Shown: piece after piece, positions 7,754 to 16,629 of the stretch
How the letters are laid out: every line of letters starts with the position of its first letter
Numbering within the stretch: position 1 is the stretch's first letter
Source: Planctomycetota bacterium
GTDB lineage: Bacteria > Planctomycetota > Phycisphaerae > Phycisphaerales > UBA5793
DNA: 64,000 nucleotides
Assembly (NCBI GenBank): GCA_963205185.1
Contig: CAUJHZ010000025.1
Span: forward strand, 1-64,000
Reading direction: 5' to 3'
Translations under genes and position numbers: made by a program
The notes under the pieces: generated by a model
What the model was told of the DNA's origin: nothing
What the model saw: only the letters and a program-made list of their open reading frames with translations
The model's database searches: none

Positions 7754-7992
7754 ACCTGGCCTCCCGCCTCAGAACCCCGCCGGACGATCGCTCGCACCAG
7801 GCCGCGGACGATCGCCGCCACGCGCCGGCGCCGCCTGATCGACTCCACCCGCCGCGCGAAGCGCTGCGCCTCTGCGCTGGCATCGGTGCGGCTCAACCGC
7901 CTACACTCTGTCCGACAAACTTCATCCACCACTATGCCTCCTGCACTGCCCGCCTGCTCCTCTCCCAAGTCTGAGCACGCGGGCGGTTTCAT
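7750..7992 (-). CDS. Small basic hypothetical phage protein
   Basis: 80 residues. The C-terminal half is very basic (RRVESIRRRRRVAAIVRGLV), suggesting nucleic-acid contact. It overlaps the initiator gene by GTGA and starts 9 bases after the excisionase-like gene ends. No family is recognised. Confidence 0.45.
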   Translation of the reverse strand: MKPPACSDLGEEQAGSAGGIVVDEVCRTECRRLSRTDASAEAQRFARRVESIRRRRRVAAIVRGLVRAIVRRGSEAGGQV

Positions 7993-8001
7993 CCGTGCGT
8001 T

Positions 8002-8271
8002 TCACCGCGGCCGCTCCAGGCGGGCCGCAAGCCACTCGCGAAGTTCGCGGACCGGGTACAGAATCAACTTGCCGCCGATGCGCACGTGCGGCAGGCCGAG
8101 CGACCTGTCGGCGGTCATGCTGCACAGCACGCGCCTCGAGACTCCGATCGCCTTGGCCGCCGCCGCGGGCCGCAGTGCAAGCGGCTCCATGCGGAACAGG
8201 TCATCGCGCTCATCGCCCGGCGCCTTCGGGGCCGAATCGAGTAGAACGCCGTTGCGAGAGTCAGTTCGCAT
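8002..8271 (-). CDS. Excisionase-like helix-turn-helix protein
   Basis: 89 residues. Residues 30-85 match the HTH_17/MerR-like excisionase fold: LALRPAAAAKAIGVSRRVLC, a wing containing GLPHVRIGGKLILYPV, and a helix ending RELREWLAARLE. Proteins of this kind act as recombination directionality factors or small regulators in integrated elements. The start overlaps the end of the other HTH gene by 11 bases. Whether it is the Xis of this element cannot be decided from sequence alone. Confidence 0.7.
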   Translation of the reverse strand: MRTDSRNGVLLDSAPKAPGDERDDLFRMEPLALRPAAAAKAIGVSRRVLCSMTADRSLGLPHVRIGGKLILYPVRELREWLAARLERPR

Positions 8272-8473
8272 CGACGGCCCCCTTCATTTCCGATATTGCT
8301 CGCTCCTCCAATGAGCGCACGACAGCATCGGCCGGGAACAGCAGTTCACCGGGGCGAGCCTCAATCTTTGGGAGTCGTCCAGCGCGCGCCTCAGCGCGAA
8401 GCCATCGCGCCGAGAGCCCGGTCCGCTTTGCGAGTTCTGTTACTGTGATGAATGCTCGTTCGCGTGTCATCAT
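8261..8473 (-). CDS. Second small helix-turn-helix protein
   Basis: 70 residues from tandem ATG codons at 8473/8470, which fits better than an upstream start at 8536 because the extra residues look non-coding. The core FITVTELAKRTGLSARWLRA, then AGRLPKIEARPGELLFPADA, is a MerR/excisionase-like HTH with a beta wing. It overlaps the next HTH gene by 11 bases. The 82 bases upstream, to the end of the 284-aa gene, could hold a promoter, but none is clear. Confidence 0.65.
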   Translation of the reverse strand: MMTRERAFITVTELAKRTGLSARWLRAEARAGRLPKIEARPGELLFPADAVVRSLEERAISEMKGAVDAN

Positions 8474-8554
8474 GCGGTAACGTACCCCGCAATGATGCAT
8501 AGGCCAGCGCGCCGCGGGCCACTTCGGGAAACTCAATCGAAAGTGTGGTCAAAC

Positions 8555-9409
8555 TTAAGTCTGGCCGGTCCGATTGATGCGATCAAGTTCGGCGAGAATA
8601 CTGCATTCGTCTCCCGGCCTGGCCCTTCCCATAGCGAGCAGCGAGTATTCCCTCTTGCTCTTGCCCGTACCCTCAGGTTCGCGTGATGGGATTTCGGGGT
8701 GCGCTTTCACAAACCCGTACCACGCGGGATACTTCCCCCCGAAAGTGCTAGCGAACCAGGCGAGTGGTCGGAATGCATCCTTCGTTCCGGGCGCCGAGGC
8801 GGTCTGCTCAGCAGGGCCGCGCGCCAGCCGCTCCAGTTCATCCGCCGACGCGGCCGCCAGATCCGCGATGAACGCGACCCGTCGCCCAACACTCATGCGT
8901 GCCGCGATCGGTCCAGAGAGTTCATTGCCGCTCCATGTCCACCACTCCGCCGCGTCGGTCGTAGAGACGTGTTGGATCCAAGGGCCCATTCGGAGTACCG
9001 CAGGGTGAGACGGTCCGACCGGCAAGCCAAGTGCTGTGCACGAGCGGTGCGCCAGGACGGCGAGCTTCGCGCCCACGGACAACCGCTCCGTTTCGTCGCG
9101 GACAGGTCCATTCAGGCGACATTCCCACCGCCTCGGCTCAACGTCATCGCGCGAGACGCCAGAACCGGTAACAATCTTCACCACGCCGACGAGCGGGGTC
9201 ACCGGCGCGGGTTCGGGCGCATCGGCGGATGCTCCCCGCCATTCGATCCATCGCGCCGACACGGTCATCGTCTCACCGAACCGGCGCCACTCTCCCGCCA
9301 GTGCTTTTGCGGCCTCAACGTCAACCGCCCGCGTCTTGCCGCCTGGGCGCTTCGTCGGCGTCCGCTTCGGAGTTGGCGTGCGCTTGCCCGCCTTCGTCTT
9401 CGCTGGCAT
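8555..9409 (-). CDS. Hypothetical phage protein with basic Lys/Thr/Pro leader
   Basis: 284 residues from MPAKTKAGKRTPTPKRTPTK, preceded by a GAGG ribosome site. The N-terminal 30 residues are a basic, proline-rich, probably disordered tail. The remainder is a mixed alpha/beta protein with many Trp (ARWIEWRG; AAEWWTWSGNEL) and a C-terminal helix. No motif for a known enzyme was found. It is transcribed with the element. A DNA-binding role is possible from the tail but not shown. Confidence 0.6.
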   Translation of the reverse strand: MPAKTKAGKRTPTPKRTPTKRPGGKTRAVDVEAAKALAGEWRRFGETMTVSARWIEWRGASADAPEPAPVTPLVGVVKIVTGSGVSRDDVEPRRWECRLNGPVRDETERLSVGAKLAVLAHRSCTALGLPVGPSHPAVLRMGPWIQHVSTTDAAEWWTWSGNELSGPIAARMSVGRRVAFIADLAAASADELERLARGPAEQTASAPGTKDAFRPLAWFASTFGGKYPAWYGFVKAHPEIPSREPEGTGKSKREYSLLAMGRARPGDECSILAELDRINRTGQT

Positions 9410-9526
9410 GTTCGCCTCGTCTTTCTGCGGACCGGCTCCGGCCAGCACGTCGGACGAGGCGCGTCAACGTACCAGCCGGAACCGGATCACCGGGGGATCA
9501 ATCCCGGCGCCGCGCTTGGAATGATT

Positions 9527-9856
9527 CTACCTTCGCTGCCATCCCCCGGTCTGTTCGACCGTCGATTCACTCGCCCCGGGGCCGTCCGACAGCGCCCGGC
9601 CGACGCCCTCAAGCGCGCTTCGGAGTTCGTATTTCAAGTGCTCTCGCCCGGCGAAGTATCCGAGCACGAGCGCGACCACCGGGGCCGCGATGAGCACGGC
9701 CGTGCGCCGCGTGGATGATGTCGGCGCGGGTCGCTCCACCGTCGCGGCCGGAATCCGCACCGTGGCCTTGCACGCCGCGCAGGCGAGCATCTGGCCCGCC
9801 ATGCTCTGCGGAGCCTCCAGCCCTTCACCACACTGTCGGCAGTTCCATCGGATCAT
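9527..9856 (-). CDS. Zinc-ribbon membrane protein
   Basis: 109 residues from the ATG at 9856, which overlaps the stop of the truncated upstream frame as ATGA. The N-terminus MIRWNCRQCGEGLEAPQSMA with a later CAAC forms a zinc ribbon (CRQC…CAAC) of the type often found at the start of planctomycete membrane proteins. One membrane helix follows at about 52-70 (AVLIAAPVVALVLGYFAG). The C-terminus is short and hydrophilic. It is the element gene nearest to the tRNA fragment apart from the broken frame. Confidence 0.6.
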   Translation of the reverse strand: MIRWNCRQCGEGLEAPQSMAGQMLACAACKATVRIPAATVERPAPTSSTRRTAVLIAAPVVALVLGYFAGREHLKYELRSALEGVGRALSDGPGASESTVEQTGGWQRR

Positions 9857-10047
9857 CGCGCCTCCCGTCTGGCCGCCTGGGCCATCGCAACCATACCGGC
9901 GCGGATCGCTTCGGGCAGGGAATCCCACGCGTCGATGATGGTCGCGAGCCGGTCATCGTCGATCGGGGCCGCGTTACTACCAGAATGACTACCACCAGCC
10001 GCCGATGCTCCGCAAGTCCCGGCCGTTTCAGCACTTCCAAAACCGCT
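9853..10047 (-). pseudogene. 3' end of a truncated gene, possibly the element integrase tail
   Basis: A minus-strand frame ends at 9853, coupled by ATGA to the zinc-ribbon gene. Its C-terminus reads DDRLATIIDAWDSLPEAIRA and then GMVAMAQAA. Further upstream the frame enters the antisense of the tRNA-Lys fragment and loses coding character, so its true 5' part is not here. The tail pattern (acidic residue, L, W, LPEAIRAG…) is one I associate with C-termini of planctomycete integrases that end at tRNA attachment sites. That identity is inference, since no catalytic recombinase residues are in the window. Confidence 0.45.
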
Positions 10048-10096
10048 CCGCTGACTCTTAATCAGCGGGTCGAAGGTTCGAGTCCTTCGGGGGGCA
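10048..10096 (+). tRNA. 3' half of a tRNA-Lys(CTT) gene; probable attachment site of the element
   Basis: An anticodon stem-loop (GCTGA, loop CTCTTAA, TCAGC at 10050-10066, anticodon CTT), a variable loop, and a T arm (GAAGG, TTCGAGT, CCTTC at 10072-10088) are present. They are followed by a 3' acceptor strand GGGGGGC and discriminator A. The 5' acceptor strand and D arm that should precede it are absent. The bases before 10048 belong to the phage element instead. Integration into the 3' half of a tRNA leaves exactly such a fragment at one end of the insert. The intact gene should lie at the other end, outside the window. Confidence 0.8.
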
Positions 10097-10249
10097 TTGC
10101 CCTGCGCCGGAGGCGGAGCGCAGGTGGCGGCAGTCTGCCACAGCCGAAAGGCAGCGGTGCGTGCAAGAACGCACGGCGGCATCGACATCTGCCCGGGGGC
10201 CGCGATCAGACACACCTGCGGGGCGCACAGGGCCGGGGCCTATCGTTTC

Positions 10250-11506
10250 ATGATCGTACCAAACGCTCGCATCACCTCGCCGCATGAGGATTTTTCGACA
10301 TTGTCCGACCGTCCGGACCACGCCGCCGCTGCCGCGTTTGATCGCTTCGACTGCGGCGTCGATGCGCACTTCTCGACCGACTGGCGCGTCCGGCTGCGCT
10401 TTACCTCGGACGCCCTGGCGCCGTCCAATCGGACGCTCGCGGGCGTGTTCGACACTGAGACCTCGAGGCCGCGCGCGCGGGTGCTGGCGTTCGTTGATGA
10501 AGGCCTTGCGAACGTCGCGCCTGCAATTGTCGATCGCCTGGCCGCGTATGTCGATGCGCATGCCGATCATCTCGAACTCATCGGACGGCCGGTGCTGATC
10601 TCCGGCGGCGAGCGCGCCAAGAACGACCGGGCGATTTTCGATCGTGCACTCGCGGCGATCCACGACGCGGGTCTGTGCCGCCGTTCGTATGTGCTCGTCA
10701 TCGGCGGCGGCGCGGTGCTGGATGTGGTCGGCTTCGCCGCGGCGGTGGCGCATCGCGGCGTGCGAATCGTGCGAATGCCCAGCACCGTGCTCGCGCAAGA
10801 TGATTCGGGCGTGGGCGTCAAGAACGGCGTGAACGCGTTCGGCAAGAAGAATTTCATGGGAACGTTCGCGCCGCCCTGGGCGGTGGTCAACGACTTCACC
10901 CTCCTGACCACGCTGAGCGATCGCGACTGGCGCGCGGGCTTCAGCGAGTGCGTGAAAGTGGCGCTCGTCAAGGACGCGGCTTTCTTTGAGGAATTGAGCG
11001 AAGCGGCGCCTCGGCTTGCGGCGCGCGATGGCCTGGCGGCGGCGCAAATGATCCGGCGCTCGGCGGAACTGCACCTGGCGCACATCGCCACCGGCGGCGA
11101 TCCGTTCGAACTCTGCGCGGCCCGGCCGCTGGATTTCGGCCACTGGGCGGCGCACAAACTCGAGCAGATGTCCGATTTTGAGATCCGCCACGGCGAAGCC
11201 GTCAGCATCGGGCTCGCACTCGATTCGACGTACTCGACGCTGCAGGGCTGGCTGAGCGAAGCCGACCGGCGGCGCATCATGGACCTGCTTGGCAGCCTCG
11301 GGCTGCCGCGATTCCATCCCCTGCTTGGACGTGGCGAACTGCTCGATGGGCTTGAGGAGTTCCGCGAGCACCTCGGCGGGCGGCTCACGCTGGCCATGCT
11401 GCGCGGCATCGGCAGCGCCTTCGACGTGCACGCGATGGACCGGTCCATCCTGGCCGGCGCCATCGAGCGCCTGGCGGACGAAGCAGGCGAAGCGCAGCGC
11501 TCGTAG
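10250..11506 (+). CDS. eboD: 3-dehydroquinate synthase-like protein EboD
   Basis: 418 residues, starting at the ATG at 10250 because upstream sequence includes tRNA-derived bases. It belongs to the sugar-phosphate cyclase (AroB-like) superfamily. The NAD-binding glycine loop is IGGGAVLDVVGFAAA (about 158-172), the substrate/metal region is DDSGVGVKNGVNAFGKKN, and further metal-ligand histidines lie in FEIRHGEAVSIG. The KNGVN…GKKN pattern suits the EboD branch rather than true shikimate-pathway AroB. Together with eboB, eboE, eboC and eboF it forms an ebo cluster. The substrate is unknown. Location is cytosolic. Confidence 0.85.
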   Translation: MIVPNARITSPHEDFSTLSDRPDHAAAAAFDRFDCGVDAHFSTDWRVRLRFTSDALAPSNRTLAGVFDTETSRPRARVLAFVDEGLANVAPAIVDRLAAYVDAHADHLELIGRPVLISGGERAKNDRAIFDRALAAIHDAGLCRRSYVLVIGGGAVLDVVGFAAAVAHRGVRIVRMPSTVLAQDDSGVGVKNGVNAFGKKNFMGTFAPPWAVVNDFTLLTTLSDRDWRAGFSECVKVALVKDAAFFEELSEAAPRLAARDGLAAAQMIRRSAELHLAHIATGGDPFELCAARPLDFGHWAAHKLEQMSDFEIRHGEAVSIGLALDSTYSTLQGWLSEADRRRIMDLLGSLGLPRFHPLLGRGELLDGLEEFREHLGGRLTLAMLRGIGSAFDVHAMDRSILAGAIERLADEAGEAQRS

Positions 11507-11548
11507 AGTACATCTGGAACGCAACTCCCGACTTGAAGGAGGGATCGC

Positions 11549-11866
11549 ATGGCCACGGCAACGCCATCCTGCCCGGCGCCGCGCTCGAAGGTGATCGAAC
11601 TCTACTTCATGGAGCATCGCGCCAAGGTGCTCGATCTCGCGGCGTTTCTCGATCGACTCGATCGCGCGCCCGATGATCTGGGTCATGAGGATTTTCGAGT
11701 CGCCGCGCTCAAAGAAGCCATGCGCATCGTGCTCGACGGCGAGGGCGAACGGGCCAGGCGCGTGCTCGATCACTTCAGCGATCCAACTGACCGGCCGCTC
11801 GAATCGGCCGCGGGAATGAAGGGCGCTTTCGGCGTGTACCCCGGCGTGAAGCGAGGCGCGAAGTGA
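11549..11866 (+). CDS. 105-aa conserved protein of the ebo cluster
   Basis: 105 residues with a strong AAGGAGGG ribosome site 5 bases before the ATG. The central helical part ([20 protein letters not shown]) and the closing [19 protein letters not shown] look like a conserved small family that I associate with TatD-type EboB genes, but I cannot name a function. It occupies the place where a longer EboA often occurs in other ebo clusters and may be a reduced or unrelated replacement. It overlaps the next gene as GTGA (11863-11866). Confidence 0.65.
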   Translation: MATATPSCPAPRSKVIELYFMEHRAKVLDLAAFLDRLDRAPDDLGHEDFRVAALKEAMRIVLDGEGERARRVLDHFSDPTDRPLESAAGMKGAFGVYPGVKRGAK

Positions 11867-12672
11867 CCTACATCGACCCGCACATTCACATGGTCTCGCG
11901 GACGACCGACGATTACCAGCGCATGGCGCAGGCGGGGTGCCTGGCCATCACCGAGCCGGCTTTCTGGGCCGGTTTCGATCGCTCGAGCCCGAAGGGCTTC
12001 TACGACTACTTCCGCCAACTGACCGAGAGCGAGCCGAACCGGGCGGCGCAGTTCGGCATCCGACACTTCACCTGGCTGTGCATCAACCCGAAGGAGGCCG
12101 AAGACCCCGGCTTTGCGCGCGAAGTGATGGCGCTCATTCCCGATTTTCTCGATCGGCCCAACGTGCTGGGCATCGGCGAGATCGGGCTGAACAAGAACAG
12201 CCGCAACGAACTGGAGATCTTCGAAGCGCACGTGGAACTGGCGGCGCAGCGGAACCAGTTGATCCTCGTCCACACGCCGCACCTCGAAGACAAGCGTAAG
12301 GGCACGCGGCTGATCATGGATGCCATCAAGCGCAACGGGCGCATCGACCCGGGCCGGGTGCTGATTGACCACGTGGAGGAGCACACGGTGCAGATGGTGC
12401 TCGACGCGGGCTTCTGGGCGGGCATGACGCTTTACCCTGACACCAAGTGCACGCCGCAGCGCGCGGCGGACATCTTCGAAATGTACGGCACGGAGCGGAT
12501 CTGGATCAATTCGGCGGGCGACTGGGGTATCAGCGACCCGCTGGCGGTGCCCAAGTGCCAGGTGGAGCTGCGCCGGCGCGGTCACACGGAGGACCTGGTT
12601 CGCCGCGTCTCGCTGCAGAATCCTCAGACGTTTCTGAGTCAATCGCCGAAGTTCAAGGTCAATGAGCGCTGA
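11863..12672 (+). CDS. eboB: TatD family hydrolase EboB
   Basis: 269 residues, GTG start in a GTGA overlap. It is a metal-dependent TIM-barrel hydrolase of the amidohydrolase/TatD superfamily. The first-strand motif is DPHIHM (residues 5-10), later ligands lie in [11 protein letters not shown] (Glu), LVHTPHLED (His) and LIDHVEEH (His), and the final Asp is in [10 protein letters not shown]. In ebo clusters this gene is conserved, but its substrate is not established. It overlaps eboE by 11 bases, supporting cotranscription. Confidence 0.85.
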   Translation: MTYIDPHIHMVSRTTDDYQRMAQAGCLAITEPAFWAGFDRSSPKGFYDYFRQLTESEPNRAAQFGIRHFTWLCINPKEAEDPGFAREVMALIPDFLDRPNVLGIGEIGLNKNSRNELEIFEAHVELAAQRNQLILVHTPHLEDKRKGTRLIMDAIKRNGRIDPGRVLIDHVEEHTVQMVLDAGFWAGMTLYPDTKCTPQRAADIFEMYGTERIWINSAGDWGISDPLAVPKCQVELRRRGHTEDLVRRVSLQNPQTFLSQSPKFKVNER

Positions 12673-13861
12673 TCCACTGCCAGCGAAACGAATCGGGTAC
12701 TGCACGAACGTGCATCCCGGGCGGACGCTTGCTGAGACTCGCGATCAACTGGATCGCCACGCGGCGGCGGTCCGCGAGCAAGTTGCACCCCGCGGCGCGT
12801 TGAATGTCGGGCTGTGGCTTTCAGCCGCCGCCGTCTCCGAGCTGGACTCGCCTGCCGCCGTTGATTCCTTCAAAGCGTGGCTCGATGCGCGCCGACTGCG
12901 CGTGTTCACACTCAATGGCTTTCCGTATGGCGACTTCCATGGCGCGGTCGTCAAGCATCGCGTCTATGAACCGTCGTGGAGCGATCCGCACCGGCTCGAT
13001 TACACGCTCGCGCTGGCGCGCCTCCTCGCGGCGCTCGTCGATGAGGGTGAGCACGCGGGCATCTCAACGCTGCCGCTCGGTTGGCCGGGGGCGCCGTGCG
13101 CGGCCGTCGATACCGGCTCGGCGGTTGGGCAGTTGCGGACCGCCGCCGCCGAATTGAATCGCATTGCCGCGGAGACGGGGCGGCTGCTTCACCTCGATAT
13201 CGAGCCTGAGCCCGGCTGTATTCTTTCGACGAGCAGTAACCTGTGCGCGTTCTATCGTGAACAGCTGCTTGGGGGCGTATGCGAGGCGGAGGAGCGGATC
13301 ATCCGCCGCCACATCCGCGTGTGCCACGATGTCTGTCACGCGGCAGTGATGTTCGAGCCCCAGCGGGAAGCGCTCGACCGCTACGCGGCCGACGGCATCG
13401 AGATTGGCAAGGTGCAGATTTCCAGCGCGATTGAGGCGGGTTTGCCGGCCGACATCAGCGCGAGCGAAGCGCTGCTCGAAGCTCTGCAACCGTTCGCCGA
13501 AGATCGATACCTCCACCAGACAAGCATCCGGCGTGACGGCCTCCGAGTCTTCTACGAAGATCTTCCCGCGGCACTGGCGCAGGCGCCTTCGGGCACGTCC
13601 GAGCGATGGCGCATCCACTATCACGTGCCGATCAGCGCTGAGCGCCTGGGACCGCTGGGCACGACACAGGCCGCGATTACCGAATGCCTTCGAATTCTCG
13701 CCGAGGCGCCGGTGCGCGACCTCGAAATCGAAACGTACACGTGGGGTGTGCTGCCCCAGCACGAGCGTCCTGGCAGCATCGCCGACGGCATTTCCGGCGA
13801 GATGAAGTGGCTGCTGCACGAGCTTGGTCGCCTGGGCATCCCGTGCGAGGCCGGGGCATGA
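12662..13861 (+). CDS. eboE: Metabolite traffic protein EboE (xylose-isomerase-like TIM barrel)
   Basis: 399 residues. The N-terminus [20 protein letters not shown] and the later [20 protein letters not shown] are hallmarks of EboE proteins, which have a sugar-isomerase-like TIM barrel. Further conserved patches are [12 protein letters not shown] and [13 protein letters not shown], which supply likely metal ligands. EboE is needed with the other Ebo proteins for moving secondary-metabolite precursors (scytonemin monomer in cyanobacteria) to the periplasm. The enzymatic role is not known. The stop overlaps the eboC start as ATGA. Confidence 0.88.
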   Translation: MSADPLPAKRIGYCTNVHPGRTLAETRDQLDRHAAAVREQVAPRGALNVGLWLSAAAVSELDSPAAVDSFKAWLDARRLRVFTLNGFPYGDFHGAVVKHRVYEPSWSDPHRLDYTLALARLLAALVDEGEHAGISTLPLGWPGAPCAAVDTGSAVGQLRTAAAELNRIAAETGRLLHLDIEPEPGCILSTSSNLCAFYREQLLGGVCEAEERIIRRHIRVCHDVCHAAVMFEPQREALDRYAADGIEIGKVQISSAIEAGLPADISASEALLEALQPFAEDRYLHQTSIRRDGLRVFYEDLPAALAQAPSGTSERWRIHYHVPISAERLGPLGTTQAAITECLRILAEAPVRDLEIETYTWGVLPQHERPGSIADGISGEMKWLLHELGRLGIPCEAGA

Positions 13862-14727
13862 ACATCCGAGCCTGGCTGGAACTGATGCGCCTTTCCAACG
13901 CGCCGACGATCGTCAGCAACGTGCTCGTCGGCTGGGCGATCGGGCTTTCGGCCGGCGGCGACGGCGCTTGGTCCCGCGCGGCGCTGACGGCGCTGGCGAT
14001 GCTGCTGCTCTACGTCGGCGGCATGGCGCTCAACGACGTGATGGATGTCGAGATCGACCGGCGGCAGCGGCCCGGCCGGCCGATCCCTTCGGGCCGGATC
14101 ACGCGCAGCGCCGCGGCGGTGTTCGTGCTGGCTTGCTTCACAGCGGCACTGGCCGCTCTTGCGACTCAGAACCTGATGGCGCTCGCATGGGGCTTTGTGC
14201 TCATGGTTGCGATCGTCCTCTACAACATCGTTCACGCGCGCACGGCGGCGTCGGTGGCGCTTATGGGCCTGTGCCGCGCCCTGGTCTACGTGACGGCAGC
14301 GATGGCGGCGGGATGGTCGCCGCAGTGGAGCGAATCGCTGCTGCTGCCCGCAGCGTTGATGAGCTATGTGCTGCTCTTTTCTGTGGTGGCGCGCAGTGAA
14401 GCAGCAAGCGAGCGCGTGAAGTTCGAGTCGATTGTCGTGCTGCTGCCGATGGGTGCGGTCATCTTCGGCGAGTTCGTCTCGAGCGGCGCCCCGGCGTGGC
14501 TGACAATCCTGGGCCGCGCTGCGTTTCTCATCTGGACGCTGGGCGTGGCGACGTACGTGCAGCAGCCGCAGCGGAACCTCGGCCGCGCCGTGGCGGGGTG
14601 GATCGCCGGCATCGCGCTGCTCGACCTGTATCATCTCACGCGGCTGGACCAGCCTGAGGCGGCGCTGGCGGCCGGGGCATGCTTTCTGCTCACGCTGATC
14701 GGGCAGAAGTGGATCGCAGGGAGCTGA
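13858..14727 (+). CDS. eboC: UbiA-family prenyltransferase EboC
   Basis: 289 residues from the ATG at 13858 (ATGA overlap with eboE). It is a polytopic membrane protein with about eight to nine helices. The first prenyl-diphosphate/Mg site is NDVMDVEIDR (59-68), the classical NDxxDxxxD of UbiA enzymes. The second aspartate-rich site is weak in the EboC subfamily, and here the region near 190 lacks a clear DxxxD. It probably transfers an isoprenoid chain in the inner membrane, though the substrate is unknown. It ends 1 base before the eboF start. Confidence 0.85.
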   Translation: MNIRAWLELMRLSNAPTIVSNVLVGWAIGLSAGGDGAWSRAALTALAMLLLYVGGMALNDVMDVEIDRRQRPGRPIPSGRITRSAAAVFVLACFTAALAALATQNLMALAWGFVLMVAIVLYNIVHARTAASVALMGLCRALVYVTAAMAAGWSPQWSESLLLPAALMSYVLLFSVVARSEAASERVKFESIVVLLPMGAVIFGEFVSSGAPAWLTILGRAAFLIWTLGVATYVQQPQRNLGRAVAGWIAGIALLDLYHLTRLDQPEAALAAGACFLLTLIGQKWIAGS

Positions 14728-14728
14728 G

Positions 14729-16102
14729 ATGGCGCACGCGACGGTCGTGATCAACATCGTCGGACTCTCTGGATCGCTGATCGGCGAGCACACGCCGCGC
14801 ATCACTGCCTTCGCGAGGGCGGGGCGCCTGCAGCGGCTGGTGCCCGTGCTGCCGGCGGTGACGTGCAGCGTGCAGTCGAGCATGCTCACCGGCCTGCCGC
14901 CGCGCGAACACGGCATCGTCGGCAACGGCTGGTACCACCGCACGCAGTGCGAGGTGCAGTTCTGGAAGCAGTCGAATCGGCTTGTGCAGGGCGAGAAGGT
15001 GTGGGAGACGGCGCGCCAGCGCGATTCGGCCGTGACGTGCCTGAACATGTTCTGGTGGTACAACATGTACTCGTCGGCGGACTGGTCCGTCACGCCGCGG
15101 CCGCAGTACCGCGCTGACGGGCGCAAGATCCCCGACTGCTACAGCCGGCCGGCCGATCTGCGCGACGCGTTGCAGCGGGAACTCGGCCCGTTTCCCCTGT
15201 TTTCGTTCTGGGGGCCAGGCGCGTCGATCGAGTCGAGCCGGTGGATCGCCCGCGCCACCCAACTGGCGTGGCAGAAGCACCGGCCGACGCTCACGCTGGT
15301 GTATCTCCCCCACCTCGACTACGCGCTGCAGAAGGTCGGCCCGGAGCATGCGACGATTCCGAGCGAGTTGCGCGCGATTGATGCCGTGGTCGGCGAACTG
15401 CTCGATTTCTTTGCCCAGCGCGATGTGCGCGTGATGCTGCTGAGCGAATACGGCATCGAGCCGGTCGATGACGCGGTCCACATCAACCGTGTGCTGCGCG
15501 AAGCCGGCTGGCTGGAAGTGCGTGAAGAGAACGGCCGCGAGCTGCTCGACGCCGGCGCGAGCCGGGCGTTTGCCGTGGCCGACCACCAGGTGGCGCACGT
15601 GTATGTGAATGACGAGGCCCTGCACAGCCAGGTGCGCGCTGCGTGCGAGAAGTCGCCGGGTGTGGCCGAGGTTCTCGACCGGGCCGCGCAGCGCAACGCG
15701 GGCATCGACCACGCGCGAGCCGGTGAACTCGTGCTCGTGAGCGAAGCGCGGCGGTGGTTCAGTTACGACTACTGGCTCGATGACCGCCGGGCGCCGGACT
15801 TTGCCCGCACCGTGGACATTCACCGCAAGCCGGGCTACGACCCGCTCGAACTGTTCATCGACCCGGCGATCGCGCTGCCGAAGGTGCGCCTCGCGTGGAA
15901 ACTGCTCCGCAAGAAGCTCGGCCAGCGCACGCTGTTCGACGTGATTCCGCTCGACACGCGCCTCGTGCGCGGCTCACACGGCCGGGTTGATCAGACGGCC
16001 GAGCATCAGCCGGTGCTGATCACGCAGCATGGCCAATCCGGTGAAGATGAACTCCGCTGCACCGCCGTACGCGATGTCATGCTGAGTTACCTGTTTGATT
16101 GA
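14729..16102 (+). CDS. eboF: Alkaline-phosphatase-superfamily phosphodiesterase EboF
   Basis: 457 residues. It resembles type I phosphodiesterase/nucleotide pyrophosphatases. The N-terminus begins a beta strand (VVINIVGLSGSLIGEHTPRI), the nucleophile region is LPAVTCSVQSSMLTGLPPRE (Thr likely), and metal ligands appear in YLPHLDY and LLSEYGIEPVDDAVHIN. It is the last gene of the ebo run and shares its strand and tight spacing. Phosphate-ester cleavage on a pathway intermediate is the likely chemistry, and the substrate is not established. No clear signal peptide is present. Confidence 0.82.
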   Translation: MAHATVVINIVGLSGSLIGEHTPRITAFARAGRLQRLVPVLPAVTCSVQSSMLTGLPPREHGIVGNGWYHRTQCEVQFWKQSNRLVQGEKVWETARQRDSAVTCLNMFWWYNMYSSADWSVTPRPQYRADGRKIPDCYSRPADLRDALQRELGPFPLFSFWGPGASIESSRWIARATQLAWQKHRPTLTLVYLPHLDYALQKVGPEHATIPSELRAIDAVVGELLDFFAQRDVRVMLLSEYGIEPVDDAVHINRVLREAGWLEVREENGRELLDAGASRAFAVADHQVAHVYVNDEALHSQVRAACEKSPGVAEVLDRAAQRNAGIDHARAGELVLVSEARRWFSYDYWLDDRRAPDFARTVDIHRKPGYDPLELFIDPAIALPKVRLAWKLLRKKLGQRTLFDVIPLDTRLVRGSHGRVDQTAEHQPVLITQHGQSGEDELRCTAVRDVMLSYLFD

Positions 16103-16335
16103 CTGATTTCGCGCTGCGCCCACGTGGCGTGACGAAGTGGGTTTTGGTAGATCGGGACAAGGCTCTGCGCAGGCCCGGCGATTGGAAAGCCGAATCGGGA
16201 GTAGCGTCCCTCTCCATCGAAGCAACTCCAACTGCCGGGCCTCGCTCAGAGCAGCGGTCCCGACCTACGCGCGAGTCATCACTTTGCTCCTGCACTCACG
16301 GCATCTGGCAACTATCGTAGCAACAGCTCCGGAAA

Positions 16336-16629
16336 TCACGTCGAAGGCGGTGACCAGTCGCGCGCGCCGTGCACAATGGCCGTCACCCAAACATCGGATC
16401 CTTCAACGAGGTACATAAGGCGATAGACGCCAACAAACACCTCGCGTCGGTGTGGGATGTCGAATTCTGGAATGACCCGGCCGAGTTCGGGACTTGTTGC
16501 CAGTCGCTCAGCAGCATCGAAGAGTCTATCAACGAAGAGCGCAGCACGATCTTCGGAATCGCGCGATATGTAAGCGGCGATCGATTCTGCATCGGCCAGC
16601 GCCGTGGGCGACCAGATCACCCGGCCCAC
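16336..16629 (-). CDS. ParE/RelE-family toxin
   Basis: 97 residues. The fold signature of the RelE/ParE superfamily is clear: VIWSPTALADAESIAAYISR, then FDAAERLATSPELGRVIPEF, then REVFVGVYRLMYLVEGSDVW. ParE-type members poison gyrase and RelE-type members cleave mRNA at the ribosome. The Arg and Tyr residues visible do not decide between them. The start overlaps the antitoxin gene by 13 bases, so antitoxin and toxin are made from one message, antitoxin first. The ebo cluster lies next to it in the opposite orientation. Confidence 0.85.
   Translation of the reverse strand: MGRVIWSPTALADAESIAAYISRDSEDRAALFVDRLFDAAERLATSPELGRVIPEFDIPHRREVFVGVYRLMYLVEGSDVWVTAIVHGARDWSPPST

Noticed and set aside
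10058-11773. Long minus-strand frame across the eboD gene
   Set aside because: Shadow of eboD. The last part is only antisense tRNA (CPPKDSNLRPAD-type tail), a known artefact.
13621-15126. 501-codon minus-strand frame across eboE, eboC and eboF
   Set aside because: Arg/His-rich composition typical of antisense in GC-rich DNA. The plus strand codes for ebo genes.
16103-16335. Gap between eboF and the toxin gene; a 73-codon plus-strand frame lies here
   Set aside because: The frame has no domain and weak codon bias. No terminator or promoter was convincing.
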